The notes under the pieces are model-generated. The model ran no database searches. It saw only the letters and a program-made list of their open reading frames with translations, and was not told the DNA's origin. A DNA stretch of 64,000 nt from contig NZ_LOHS01000086.1 of NCBI RefSeq assembly GCF_001642995.1, forward strand, positions 62,001 through 126,000. The letters are read 5' to 3'. The DNA is from Streptomyces jeddahensis (lineage in GTDB: Bacteria > Actinomycetota > Actinomycetes > Streptomycetales > Streptomycetaceae). Below are positions 25,809-33,373 of this stretch, piece after piece; position 1 is the stretch's first letter, and each line of letters starts with the position of its first letter. The translations under genes were made by a program, and so were the position numbers.

Positions 25809-27347
25809 GTGACAGACAGCAGGCACAGGCACCGACGCCCCACGGCCGCTGTCGGTGCCGCCGTCGCCGGAGCCCTCCTCGCCGCGTGCAGCGGCGGGCC
25901 GGGGGGCTCCGGCGACGCCGCGCTGAAGGTGTCCACGACCACCGCGATCATCGCCGACCTCGTCGAGCAGGTCGGCGGCGACCGGGTGGACGTCACCTCG
26001 ATCGTCCCGCATCACGGCGACCCGCACTCCTACGAGCCCAGTCCCGGGGACGCCTCGACCGTCGCGAAGTCGGACATCGTCTTCAGCAACGGGCTGTTGC
26101 TGGAGGAGCCCGGGATCACGAAGATGATCCACAACAACACCCGCAAGGGGACCCCGAAGATCGCCATCAGCGAGAAGCTGGAGGAGTACGGGGGCACGGT
26201 CATCAAGCTCCAGGAGGACCTGGGGCTCGACGTGTTGTGGCTCGGCTGGGCCGTCGAGGGCGAGGTCGCCGGTGAGGGCTCGCAGGTGCGGGTCACCGCG
26301 ACCGGCCTGGAAGGCCCCGGCGACCTCCACGTCTACCTCACCGACACGCTCGGCACACCCAAGAGCTACATCGACTCCGCCGACGGCTTCGACGGCAAGG
26401 ACTCCTTCACGCTGCCGCCTGAGGCCCACACCCACGTCAACTGGGCGTTCACCGAGCCCGGTACGTACCGGCTCACCGTCAAGGGGCAGACCGAGACCCT
26501 CGACGGCACGCGGACGGACGCGGGCGGCGGCACCATCACCTTCGCGGTGGGCGGCATGGGCGACCGCGGCGCCGAGGGCAGGACCCTCCTCGGCACCGGC
26601 CACGCCGACGTGACGCTGAACGCCGCGAAGGGGGAGGTGTCCGTACGGTCCGACGACCCGGAGACCGGGAAGCGGGAGCACCACGCGGCCGACGAGGTCG
26701 TGGTGTCCGTGCCCGACAAGGCGAAGGAGACCGTCCCCAAGGAGGACGCGTACCGCTTCCTCGGTAAGGCGGGCGACGACCTGTGGGTGCTGCCGCAGGC
26801 CGTCATCGGCAAGCACGTGCACGGCGACATGGACCCGCACGCCTGGGAGGACGTCGCCAACGCCGAGGCGTACGTGCGGCGCATCGAGGCCGAGCTCATC
26901 AAGGCGGACCCGGACGGCAGGGCGACGTACCGCAAGAACGCCGCCGCCTACCTGAAGACGCTCGGAAAGCTCGACCAGGAGGTCGCGGCGAAGCTGGCGA
27001 CGATCCCCGAGGCCAACCGCAAGCTGATCACCACGCACGACGCCTTCGGCTATCTGGCCAAGGCGTACGGCATGGAGATCGCCGGCTTCGTGGTGCCTGT
27101 GCCCAACCAGGAGCCGAGCGCGGCGGAGGTCGAACAACTCGGCGACACCATCCAGGACAAGGGGGTTCCCGCCGTCTTCCTGGAACCGAACCTCGCGGCA
27201 CGCGCCGACGTGCTGCGCCGCGTGGCGGAGGACCAGGGCGTGGGGATCTGCACGATCTACGGCGACTCCTTCGACGACAAGATCCACGACTACGTCTCGA
27301 TGATGCGGCACAACGCGAACGAGCTCGCGAAGTGCCTTGCGGGCTGA
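25809..27347 (+). CDS. Zinc-binding lipoprotein with an inserted, permuted anchor domain (anchored-repeat ABC importer)
   Basis: 512 residues from GTG 25809, with an AAGAAGG-like site upstream. Lipobox LLAAC (Cys27). The ZnuA/TroA cluster A-I fold is split: N-lobe with PHHGDPHSYEPS (His73), then a ~190-residue insert, then HVHGDMDPHAWED (His344), TTHDAFGYLAKAYGM and FLEPNLAARADV. The insert carries the surface-anchor domain with its C-terminal half first (~142-249, including EAHTHVNWAF) and its N-terminal half second (~262-330, ending DLWVLPQ). It belongs to the TIGR03772-like family. It should deliver zinc to the permease/ATPase pair downstream. Confidence 0.87.
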   Translation: MTDSRHRHRRPTAAVGAAVAGALLAACSGGPGGSGDAALKVSTTTAIIADLVEQVGGDRVDVTSIVPHHGDPHSYEPSPGDASTVAKSDIVFSNGLLLEEPGITKMIHNNTRKGTPKIAISEKLEEYGGTVIKLQEDLGLDVLWLGWAVEGEVAGEGSQVRVTATGLEGPGDLHVYLTDTLGTPKSYIDSADGFDGKDSFTLPPEAHTHVNWAFTEPGTYRLTVKGQTETLDGTRTDAGGGTITFAVGGMGDRGAEGRTLLGTGHADVTLNAAKGEVSVRSDDPETGKREHHAADEVVVSVPDKAKETVPKEDAYRFLGKAGDDLWVLPQAVIGKHVHGDMDPHAWEDVANAEAYVRRIEAELIKADPDGRATYRKNAAAYLKTLGKLDQEVAAKLATIPEANRKLITTHDAFGYLAKAYGMEIAGFVVPVPNQEPSAAEVEQLGDTIQDKGVPAVFLEPNLAARADVLRRVAEDQGVGICTIYGDSFDDKIHDYVSMMRHNANELAKCLAG

Positions 27348-27422
27348 GCCCCGAGAGGTGCGTCCCGCGGCACGACGCCAAAGAACTCGGCGGAATTCGC
27401 ACAACCAAGGAGGACTCGACCT

Positions 27423-29087
27423 GTGAAGGCCACAGCACCAACAAGGAGAAGCAGGGGACTGGCGGCGGGGCTGCTCGCCGCCGCGCTGCTGCCGGGGGGA
27501 GCCACGGCGATGGCGGCGACCGCCGCGCCGGAGGCCGATCCGGCGGCGCGGATCATCCTGGGGGAGGACGGGCTGGGCTTCGCGCCCGCGGCGGACCGGG
27601 ACGCGCCCCGGGTCGTCGAGGTCGACGACACGCATGCGACCGTCATACCGCGCGACGAGGCGTACGGCTTCCTCGGGGAGCCGGGCGCCTGGCACTGGGA
27701 GACGGCGGACGTTCCCTGGGACACCACCGGCGTCGCGGCGGGAACGCTGGACGGTGACGGGGTGGATTGGTCGCTGACCGCCGTCGAGGGGCCGGGGGCC
27801 GTCCGAGCGTACGAGGTCGGGGCGGACGGCGAGCCGACGGTCCGCTTCGACAGCGCGGACGGGCTGCCCGACGTCCATCGGCTGCCCGTCGGCGAACAGG
27901 GCGGAATGCGCTGGTCGTTCGGCGCTCCGGGCACGTACCGGCTGACCTTCGGCGCGAGCGGCAGCACTGCCGAGGGCGAGGCGGTGCGCGCAGAGACGGT
28001 GTACGAGGTGCGCGTCGGTGACGCCGCCATCGCGGAGGCGGCGGACGGGGAGGCCGCCGCACCGAATCCGGCCGAGCCCGACGAGGCGCCCGCGGCCACT
28101 GGAGAGAGCGGTGGCGCCGTGGCCGCTCCTCAGCAGCCGGGGGCGGCCCCCGGGGCAGGCAGCGCCGGGGCCGCCGGGGCAGACGCCCTGACCCGCGAGC
28201 TGCCGGCCCGGACCGCCGCGGCGAGCGCAGCGGACGACACCGCCGTGTCGGAGAAGAAGGTGCTGGACGAGGGGCACCTCGACCTCGCGGCGCGCGTCGT
28301 CGACGGCAGGATGCAGATCCACATCAAGGACGGCACGGTCGCCGGGAAGACGACCTGGCGGGAGCCCTCCTCGGTCGTACTGCACGTCAAGCCGGCCGCG
28401 AAGAAGGAGATCCCGGCCGCCGAGGACTTCGCCTTCCTCGGAAAGGCCGGAGACCCGGTCTGGCTGCTGGATCAGGTGCAGCAGGACGGACTGCTGTGGC
28501 CCGGCTGGTCGACGGAGAACATCGAGGCGGGCAAGACGAAGGGGGGCGTGGAGTTCAAGCTCGCCAAGGTCGAGGGGCCCGGCAACTTCGCGCTGTACAA
28601 CTACGACGGCCTGTCCGGGGCGACAGTCCGCTTCAACAGCGCGGACGGTGTGCCGGACTCCTTCGACGTGCCGCAGAACACCCATGCGCACGGAGGCTGG
28701 GCCTTCGGCAAGGAGGGCGTGTTCCGGCTGACGTTGACCATGACGGGCACCCTGGCGGACGGGACGAAGACCAGCGACACGGAGACGATCGCCTTCGCCG
28801 TCGGTGAGACCGACCCGAACTCCGTGAAGCCCGGCGACGGTTCGGGATCGGGGTCGGGTTCAGGGACCGGATCCGGTTCCGGGTCGGGGTCGGGCTCCGG
28901 GTCCGGCAGCGGCGGCTCGGGCTCCGGCGGCTCCAGAACCTCCGGTTCCGGTGACTCCGGGTCCATGGCCTCCACCGGCGCCGGCGCCCCCGCGCTCCTC
29001 GGCGCCACGGCCGCCGGACTGGCCGGTGCGGGCGTGGGCGCCCTGTGGCTGGCCCGCCGCCGCAGCGGCAGGGGCACTCCCGCATGA
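27423..29087 (+). CDS. Cell-wall-anchored two-repeat protein of the ABC importer (MASTG signal)
   Basis: 554 residues from GTG 27423. Signal peptide, a diverged repeat 1 (SADGLPD, GTYRLTF kept, histidines lost), an Ala/Gly-rich spacer, and repeat 2 from DEGHLDLAARV with NTHAHGGWAF (His421, His423). A long Gly-Ser stalk follows, then MASTG (515-519), a hydrophobic helix and RRR, so it is a sortase substrate with Met in place of Leu. The stop overlaps the ATPase start by 4 bp. It looks like a paralogue of the 24018-25727 protein, placed after the binding protein. Confidence 0.82.
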   Translation: MKATAPTRRSRGLAAGLLAAALLPGGATAMAATAAPEADPAARIILGEDGLGFAPAADRDAPRVVEVDDTHATVIPRDEAYGFLGEPGAWHWETADVPWDTTGVAAGTLDGDGVDWSLTAVEGPGAVRAYEVGADGEPTVRFDSADGLPDVHRLPVGEQGGMRWSFGAPGTYRLTFGASGSTAEGEAVRAETVYEVRVGDAAIAEAADGEAAAPNPAEPDEAPAATGESGGAVAAPQQPGAAPGAGSAGAAGADALTRELPARTAAASAADDTAVSEKKVLDEGHLDLAARVVDGRMQIHIKDGTVAGKTTWREPSSVVLHVKPAAKKEIPAAEDFAFLGKAGDPVWLLDQVQQDGLLWPGWSTENIEAGKTKGGVEFKLAKVEGPGNFALYNYDGLSGATVRFNSADGVPDSFDVPQNTHAHGGWAFGKEGVFRLTLTMTGTLADGTKTSDTETIAFAVGETDPNSVKPGDGSGSGSGSGTGSGSGSGSGSGSGSGGSGSGGSRTSGSGDSGSMASTGAGAPALLGATAAGLAGAGVGALWLARRRSGRGTPA

Positions 29088-29962
29088 CAGGCACCGAGAC
29101 CGGGAGCGGAAACCGCACCGGGACCGAGACCGGGACACAGATCAGGGCCGGCACCGGGGCCGAGAACGGGCCCCCGGCCGAGACCCAGACCGAGACAGGG
29201 CCCGGGACCGGGAGCCGGGCCGAGACCGGCACCACCATCGAATCCCTCCTCCGCGTGGAGTCCGCGTCCGTCACCCTCGGCGGCAGGCCGGCGCTGGAAG
29301 ACGCCTCGCTCACCGTGGACCCCGGGGAGCTGGTCGGCCTGATCGGACCCAACGGAGCGGGCAAGACGACCCTGCTGCGGGCCGTACTCGGCCTCGTCCC
29401 TCTCGCCTCCGGCCGGGTGCGCCGCCCCTCGGGTCACCCCGTCGGCTACGTGCCGCAGCGGCACGAGTTCGCCTGGGACTTCCCCATCGACATCGCGGGG
29501 TCGGTGATGTCCGGCCGTACCCGCTCCATCGGCTGGCTGCGCCGCCCCCGGGCCGCCGACCGGGAGGCCGTCGACCGGGCGCTGGAGCTCGCCGGACTGA
29601 CCGAGCTGCGCCGCCGCCCCATCGGTGAGCTCTCGGGCGGCCAGCGCCAGCGCGTCCTGGTGGCGCGCGCACTGGCCGCCGAACCCGGACTCCTCCTGCT
29701 GGACGAGCCGTTCACCGGGGTGGACGTACCCACCCAGGAGCATCTCAACGAGCTGTTCCGACGGCTGGCCGGCGAAGGCAAGGCGCTGCTGATGACCACG
29801 CACGACCTGGCGGCGGCAGCCCGCACCTGTCACCGGGTGGTACTGATCAACCGCACGGTCGTCGCGGAGGGCGGCCCCGAGCTGCTGGCCGACTCGGAGC
29901 AGATGCTGCGCGCCTTCGGTCTTCACCGGGCGGCGACGGCGGCCGGGGCGGTGGCGGCGTGA
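29084..29962 (+). CDS. Zinc ABC transporter ATP-binding protein (anchored-repeat type)
   Basis: 292 residues. A ~55-residue Thr/Glu/Gly repeat leader is followed by the ATPase: Walker A GPNGAGKTT, Q-loop YVPQRHEFAWDF, signature LSGGQRQR, Walker B LLLLDEPFTGVD, H-loop THD. It belongs to the metal (Mn/Zn/Fe chelate) importer ATPases. It overlaps both the wall protein upstream and the permease downstream by 4 bp. The leader's (TETG)-like repeats are unlike other ATPases; an internal start nearer LLRVESASVTLGG cannot be excluded. Confidence 0.87.
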   Translation: MTGTETGSGNRTGTETGTQIRAGTGAENGPPAETQTETGPGTGSRAETGTTIESLLRVESASVTLGGRPALEDASLTVDPGELVGLIGPNGAGKTTLLRAVLGLVPLASGRVRRPSGHPVGYVPQRHEFAWDFPIDIAGSVMSGRTRSIGWLRRPRAADREAVDRALELAGLTELRRRPIGELSGGQRQRVLVARALAAEPGLLLLDEPFTGVDVPTQEHLNELFRRLAGEGKALLMTTHDLAAAARTCHRVVLINRTVVAEGGPELLADSEQMLRAFGLHRAATAAGAVAA

Positions 29963-30861
29963 TCGAGTTCCTGCTGGACCCCTGGGATCTCCCGTTCATG
30001 CAGCGGGCGTTCGCGGTCGCCGCCGTCACGGGCCTGGTCTGCGGGGTGGTCGGCGTCTTCGTCGTGCTGCGCGGCATGGCCTTCATCGGTGACGCGGTCG
30101 CCCACTCGGCCTTCCCCGGGGTGGCGCTCGCCTACACCTTCAACGGCAATCTGCTGCTGGGCGGCGCGGCGGCGGGCATCGTCACCGCCGTCGGCATCGC
30201 GTTCGTCTCGCAGAACCGCCGCCTGAAGGAGGACACCGTCATCGGGGTCTTCTTCGCCTTCGCCTTCGGACTCGGCATCGTGCTGGTCTCGACACGCGAC
30301 ACCTGGACCACAGACCTGTCGTCGTTCCTGTTCGGGCAGGTACTGGCGGTGAGCTCCGGCGACGTGTGGACGGCCGCGGCGTTCGGGGCCGTGCTGGTCA
30401 CGGTGGTGCTGGCCCTGCGCAAGGAACTGGTGGCCGTCAGCCTGGACCGGGAGACGGCGCGCGCCGCCGGTCTGCCGGTCTTCCGGCTCGACGTCACCCT
30501 CTACGTCGTCGTGACGGCAACGATCGTGATGTCACTGGAGGCGGTCGGCAACGTCCTCGTGCTGGCGCTGATGATCACCCCGGCGGCGACGGCCCGGATG
30601 CTGACCGAGCGACTCGGCACGATGACGCTGCTGGCGTCGGGCATCGGCTGCGCGGGCAGCATGGCCGGGCTGTACGTGAGTTACAGCTACGACCTGGCGG
30701 CCGGCGGCTCCATCGTCGTCGTCCTGACGTCGGTGTTCGCCCTGGTCTGGCTGCTCGCGCCGCGCCACGGCCTGCTGACCCGCGCCCTGCGCCGCACGAC
30801 AGATGCGCCTCGGGTCAGTCCGCCGGCAGAGATCCCCGCCGCGACAGCAGGAACTCCTTGA
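29959..30861 (+). CDS. Zinc ABC transporter permease (anchored-repeat type)
   Basis: 300 residues, about eight to nine hydrophobic segments, ABC-3 (ZnuB/MntB) family: VLRGMAFIGDAVAHSAFPGVALAY near the N-terminus, SSFLFGQVLAV, and NVLVLALMITPAATARML. GTG 29959 overlaps the ATPase stop. It completes the importer whose Zur box is at 23222. The C-terminal 30 residues are polar and probably cytoplasmic. Confidence 0.87.
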   Translation: MIEFLLDPWDLPFMQRAFAVAAVTGLVCGVVGVFVVLRGMAFIGDAVAHSAFPGVALAYTFNGNLLLGGAAAGIVTAVGIAFVSQNRRLKEDTVIGVFFAFAFGLGIVLVSTRDTWTTDLSSFLFGQVLAVSSGDVWTAAAFGAVLVTVVLALRKELVAVSLDRETARAAGLPVFRLDVTLYVVVTATIVMSLEAVGNVLVLALMITPAATARMLTERLGTMTLLASGIGCAGSMAGLYVSYSYDLAAGGSIVVVLTSVFALVWLLAPRHGLLTRALRRTTDAPRVSPPAEIPAATAGTP

Positions 30862-30944
30862 ACGCGGCGCCGTACGCAACCAATTCCACTATTGGCTAGT
30901 GCCGGAGCGCCCGGTGCATGTCCACGACCTCGGAAGAGTGGCTG

Positions 30945-31592
30945 ATGGAAATCGATCACGTGGTGCTGGCAGCCCGGACCAAGGCCGACGCCGAACAGGC
31001 GTTCAGCCGGGCTGGACTGGGTATCGCACGCGGCCGAACCATTCCCGGCGTCGGGCTGTCCAACCTCGTCGTACCGCTGGGGCAGGCACTGCTGGAGATC
31101 ACCTACCCGAACGGTGAACTTGCCGCGCCAGGCGCGCCGCCGCTTCTCGAGATCCACAGAAGGGCCCTCGCAGCGCACCCCTCGGAGCCCTTGGTCCCGG
31201 TGGCCTGGCTGGTGCTGGTAGAGGACGAGCAACGCCTGCGCGAACTCGCCGCCGAAAACCATGCGCCCGTGACCGAGTCGCCAGCGGAAGGCCCCGGATT
31301 CCCGCCGTACACGCTGGCGGGATTCGGCGTGACCTTCGACCGGCCGTGGCTGCCCTATCTCATCCACTGGCCGGTGCCGGAGGCCGAACGTCCCGCTGCG
31401 CTCAGCGCCCCACACCGACGCCAGCCCACCGGCATCACCAGCATCCTCGTGGCCGGCCCGGCCGATGACATTCAGCGCTGGTGCGGCGGGCGGCCCCCCG
31501 GTCTGCACACCGTGCCCGGCACTGCGGGCCCGCTGCGGTTCGAGGTCGGCTTCGTCGATGGAACGTCCCTCACGCTGGGGATCACCGGCTAG
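30945..31592 (+). CDS. VOC/glyoxalase-like protein
   Basis: 215 residues from ATG 30945 (MEIDHVVLAA, the usual VOC opening); an in-frame ATG at 30918 gives nine more residues. It has a beta-alpha-beta-beta-beta start, then GLSNLVVPLGQALLEITYPN and a second half-domain ending LRFEVGFVDGTSLTLGI. Substrate unknown. It separates the two zinc importers and has no obvious zinc role. A CCAAT-N6-ATTGG repeat (30880-30895) lies in its leader. Confidence 0.7.
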   Translation: MEIDHVVLAARTKADAEQAFSRAGLGIARGRTIPGVGLSNLVVPLGQALLEITYPNGELAAPGAPPLLEIHRRALAAHPSEPLVPVAWLVLVEDEQRLRELAAENHAPVTESPAEGPGFPPYTLAGFGVTFDRPWLPYLIHWPVPEAERPAALSAPHRRQPTGITSILVAGPADDIQRWCGGRPPGLHTVPGTAGPLRFEVGFVDGTSLTLGITG

Positions 31593-31688
31593 ATTCTGGC
31601 AGCCGGCCGGGCCGGGCACCGCGTGGGCTATCTGCCGCAGCGCCGATCCTTCGACGCGTCGCTGCGGATCCTGGGCCGGTACATGTGA
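31593..31688 (+). pseudogene. Relic of a metal ABC transporter ATPase
   Basis: Directly after the VOC stop one frame reads HRVGYLPQRRSFDASLRI followed by LGRYM and a stop. YLPQRRSFDASLRI is the Q-loop region of Mn/Zn ABC ATPases (compare YVPQRHEFAWDF in the ATPase at 29084). There is no Walker A before it and no signature after it, so only ~30 codons survive. Confidence 0.6.
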
Positions 31689-31736
31689 CAGCGCCACGTG
31701 AGCACCGTGGTCACGAGCCATGACGGGGCGGTCATG

Positions 31737-32480
31737 TCACGCCGGTTGCCAGATCTGGGCGAGTGTCGAGGGGGTGAGGAGCTGCTCGGGGCGCCCCTGT
31801 CCCACCAGGTGACCGTCGCGGAGCAGGAGGCAGGCGTCCGCCGAGCGCGCGGCTTCCAGGTCGTGCGTGGCCTGGACGACGGTCACTCCGTCGGCGACCA
31901 GCTCCGTCAGCAGCGCCGCGATCCGCTCCCTTGCCTCGGTGTCGAGTCCCGTGGTCGGTTCGTCCAGCAGCAGCAGGTCCGACTGCTGGGCCAGCCCTTG
32001 GGCGATCAGGGCGCGCTGCCTCTGTCCGCCGGACAGTTCCCCGAGCTGACGGGTGGCGAGGTCGGTGATGCCCAGTCGCTCCATGGCGGTGTCCACGGTG
32101 GCGCGGTCCTGCCGGGTCAGCCGGCGCCACGGCCCGCGCTCGCCCCAGCGCCCCATCTCCACCGTCTGCCTGACCGTCAACGGCAGTGCGTCACCGACGG
32201 CCCCGCGCTGTGGGACGAACGCCGGCGGCCGGTCGCCGGCGTGGCGGAGCTCGCCTGATGTGGGTTGGATCACACCGGCCAGGACTCCGAGCAGGGTGGA
32301 CTTCCCGCTTCCGTTCGGGCCGACGAGCGCCGTGATGGCCAACGCCCGTATTTCGCCGTCGAGTTGGTGGAGGACGGGGCGGCCGGGGTAGCCGGCGGAG
32401 AGCTCCGTGAAGCGGACGCGGAGCGTGCTGTCCCCGGCGATGGCGGGAGGGGGCGCCTGTGTTTTGAACATGATTTTCAT
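31737..32480 (-). CDS. aztA: Zinc ABC transporter ATP-binding protein AztA
   Basis: 247 residues. Walker A GPNGSGKST, Q-loop FVPQRGAVGDALPL, signature LSGGQRQR, Walker B LLLLDEPTTGLD, H-loop THD. Divergent from aztB with only 14 bp between start codons. The Zur box covers the first codons from ATG 32480, so either the mRNA is leaderless or translation starts at a later ATG such as 32471 (MFKTQ). With AztB and AztC it should form a high-affinity zinc importer used in zinc starvation. Confidence 0.86.
   Translation of the reverse strand: MKIMFKTQAPPPAIAGDSTLRVRFTELSAGYPGRPVLHQLDGEIRALAITALVGPNGSGKSTLLGVLAGVIQPTSGELRHAGDRPPAFVPQRGAVGDALPLTVRQTVEMGRWGERGPWRRLTRQDRATVDTAMERLGITDLATRQLGELSGGQRQRALIAQGLAQQSDLLLLDEPTTGLDTEARERIAALLTELVADGVTVVQATHDLEAARSADACLLLRDGHLVGQGRPEQLLTPSTLAQIWQPA
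32465..32479. promoter_or_regulatory. Zur box in the aztA/aztB divergent promoter
   Basis: TGAACATGATTTTCA matches the Zur consensus in 14 of 15 positions. It lies within the first codons assigned to aztA and 15 bp before aztB. A good Streptomyces -10 hexamer, TAGTGT (32483-32488), sits 6 bases before the aztB ATG, which suggests a leaderless aztB transcript whose promoter is covered by Zur. Confidence 0.88.
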
Positions 32481-32494
32481 TGTAGTGTGCTCGT

Positions 32495-33352
32495 ATGGAG
32501 TGGTTGACGGGCCCCTTCGAGGTGACCTTCGTGCAAAGGGCCCTGTGGGGCGGGATGTTGGTGTCGGCGATCTGCGCCCTGGCCGGCACCTGGGTGGTGC
32601 TCAGGGGGATGGCCTTCCTCGGCGACGCCATGTCCCACGGGCTGCTGCCCGGAGTCGCGCTCGCCGCGCTGTTCGGCGGCAACCTGCTCGTGGGGGCGCT
32701 GCTGAGCGCGGCCGTCATGACAGCCGGCGTCACCGCCCTCGGCCGCACCCCGAGGCTGTCCCAGGACACCGGTATCGGCCTGCTGTTCGTGGGAATGCTC
32801 TCGCTCGGCGTCATCATCGTCTCGCGCTCGCAGTCCTTCGCGGTCGACCTGACGGGGTTCCTCTTCGGCGACGTACTCGCCGTCCGTGAACAGGACCTGG
32901 TGCTGCTGGGCGGGGCGCTGCTGCTGGCGCTGGCCGTCTCGGTTCTCGGCCACCGGGCCTTCCTCGCCCTGGCGTTCGACCCGCGCAAGGCCCGGACGCT
33001 CGGCCTGCGCCCTCGCCTCACTCACGCCGTGCTGCTCGGCCTGCTGGCGCTGGCCATCGTCTCCTCCTTCCACATCGTGGGGACGCTGCTCGTGCTGGGT
33101 CTGCTCATCGCTCCGCCCGCGGCCGCGTTGCCCTGGGCGCGCAGTGTGCGGGGCGTCATGGTCCTCGCGGCGCTGCTCGGCATCACCGCCACTTTCTGCG
33201 GCCTGCTGCTGTCCTGGCACCTGAGCACCGCGGCCGGCGCGACCGTCTCGGCCCTCGCGGTGGTCCTGTTCTTCCTCTCCCACCTGGCATCCGGTCTCCG
33301 TCACCACCGCCGTGCGCGCCTCGCCGGTGCTCACGCCGCGGCAACCGACTGA
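32495..33352 (+). CDS. aztB: Zinc ABC transporter permease AztB
   Basis: 285 residues, ABC-3 family, about eight hydrophobic segments: MEWLTGPFEVTFVQRALWGG, WVVLRGMAFLGDAMSHGLLPG, DLTGFLFGDVLAV, LLVLGLLIAPPAAALPWA. The N-terminus matches the family from the first residue, which supports ATG 32495 although it leaves almost no 5' leader. The C-terminal HHRRARLAGAHAAATD is a short basic tail. It heads a plus-strand run aztB-aztD-aztC-aztD. Confidence 0.87.
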   Translation: MEWLTGPFEVTFVQRALWGGMLVSAICALAGTWVVLRGMAFLGDAMSHGLLPGVALAALFGGNLLVGALLSAAVMTAGVTALGRTPRLSQDTGIGLLFVGMLSLGVIIVSRSQSFAVDLTGFLFGDVLAVREQDLVLLGGALLLALAVSVLGHRAFLALAFDPRKARTLGLRPRLTHAVLLGLLALAIVSSFHIVGTLLVLGLLIAPPAAALPWARSVRGVMVLAALLGITATFCGLLLSWHLSTAAGATVSALAVVLFFLSHLASGLRHHRRARLAGAHAAATD

Positions 33353-33373
33353 AAGAAACCTGAGGCGGTCCCT

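Noticed and set aside
23190..28691. A minus-strand frame open for over 1800 codons opposite the zinc importer genes
   Set aside because: It is the mirror of real plus-strand genes with strong GC bias at third positions; it has no family motifs, and its product is an Arg/Gly/Val/Asp-rich shadow.
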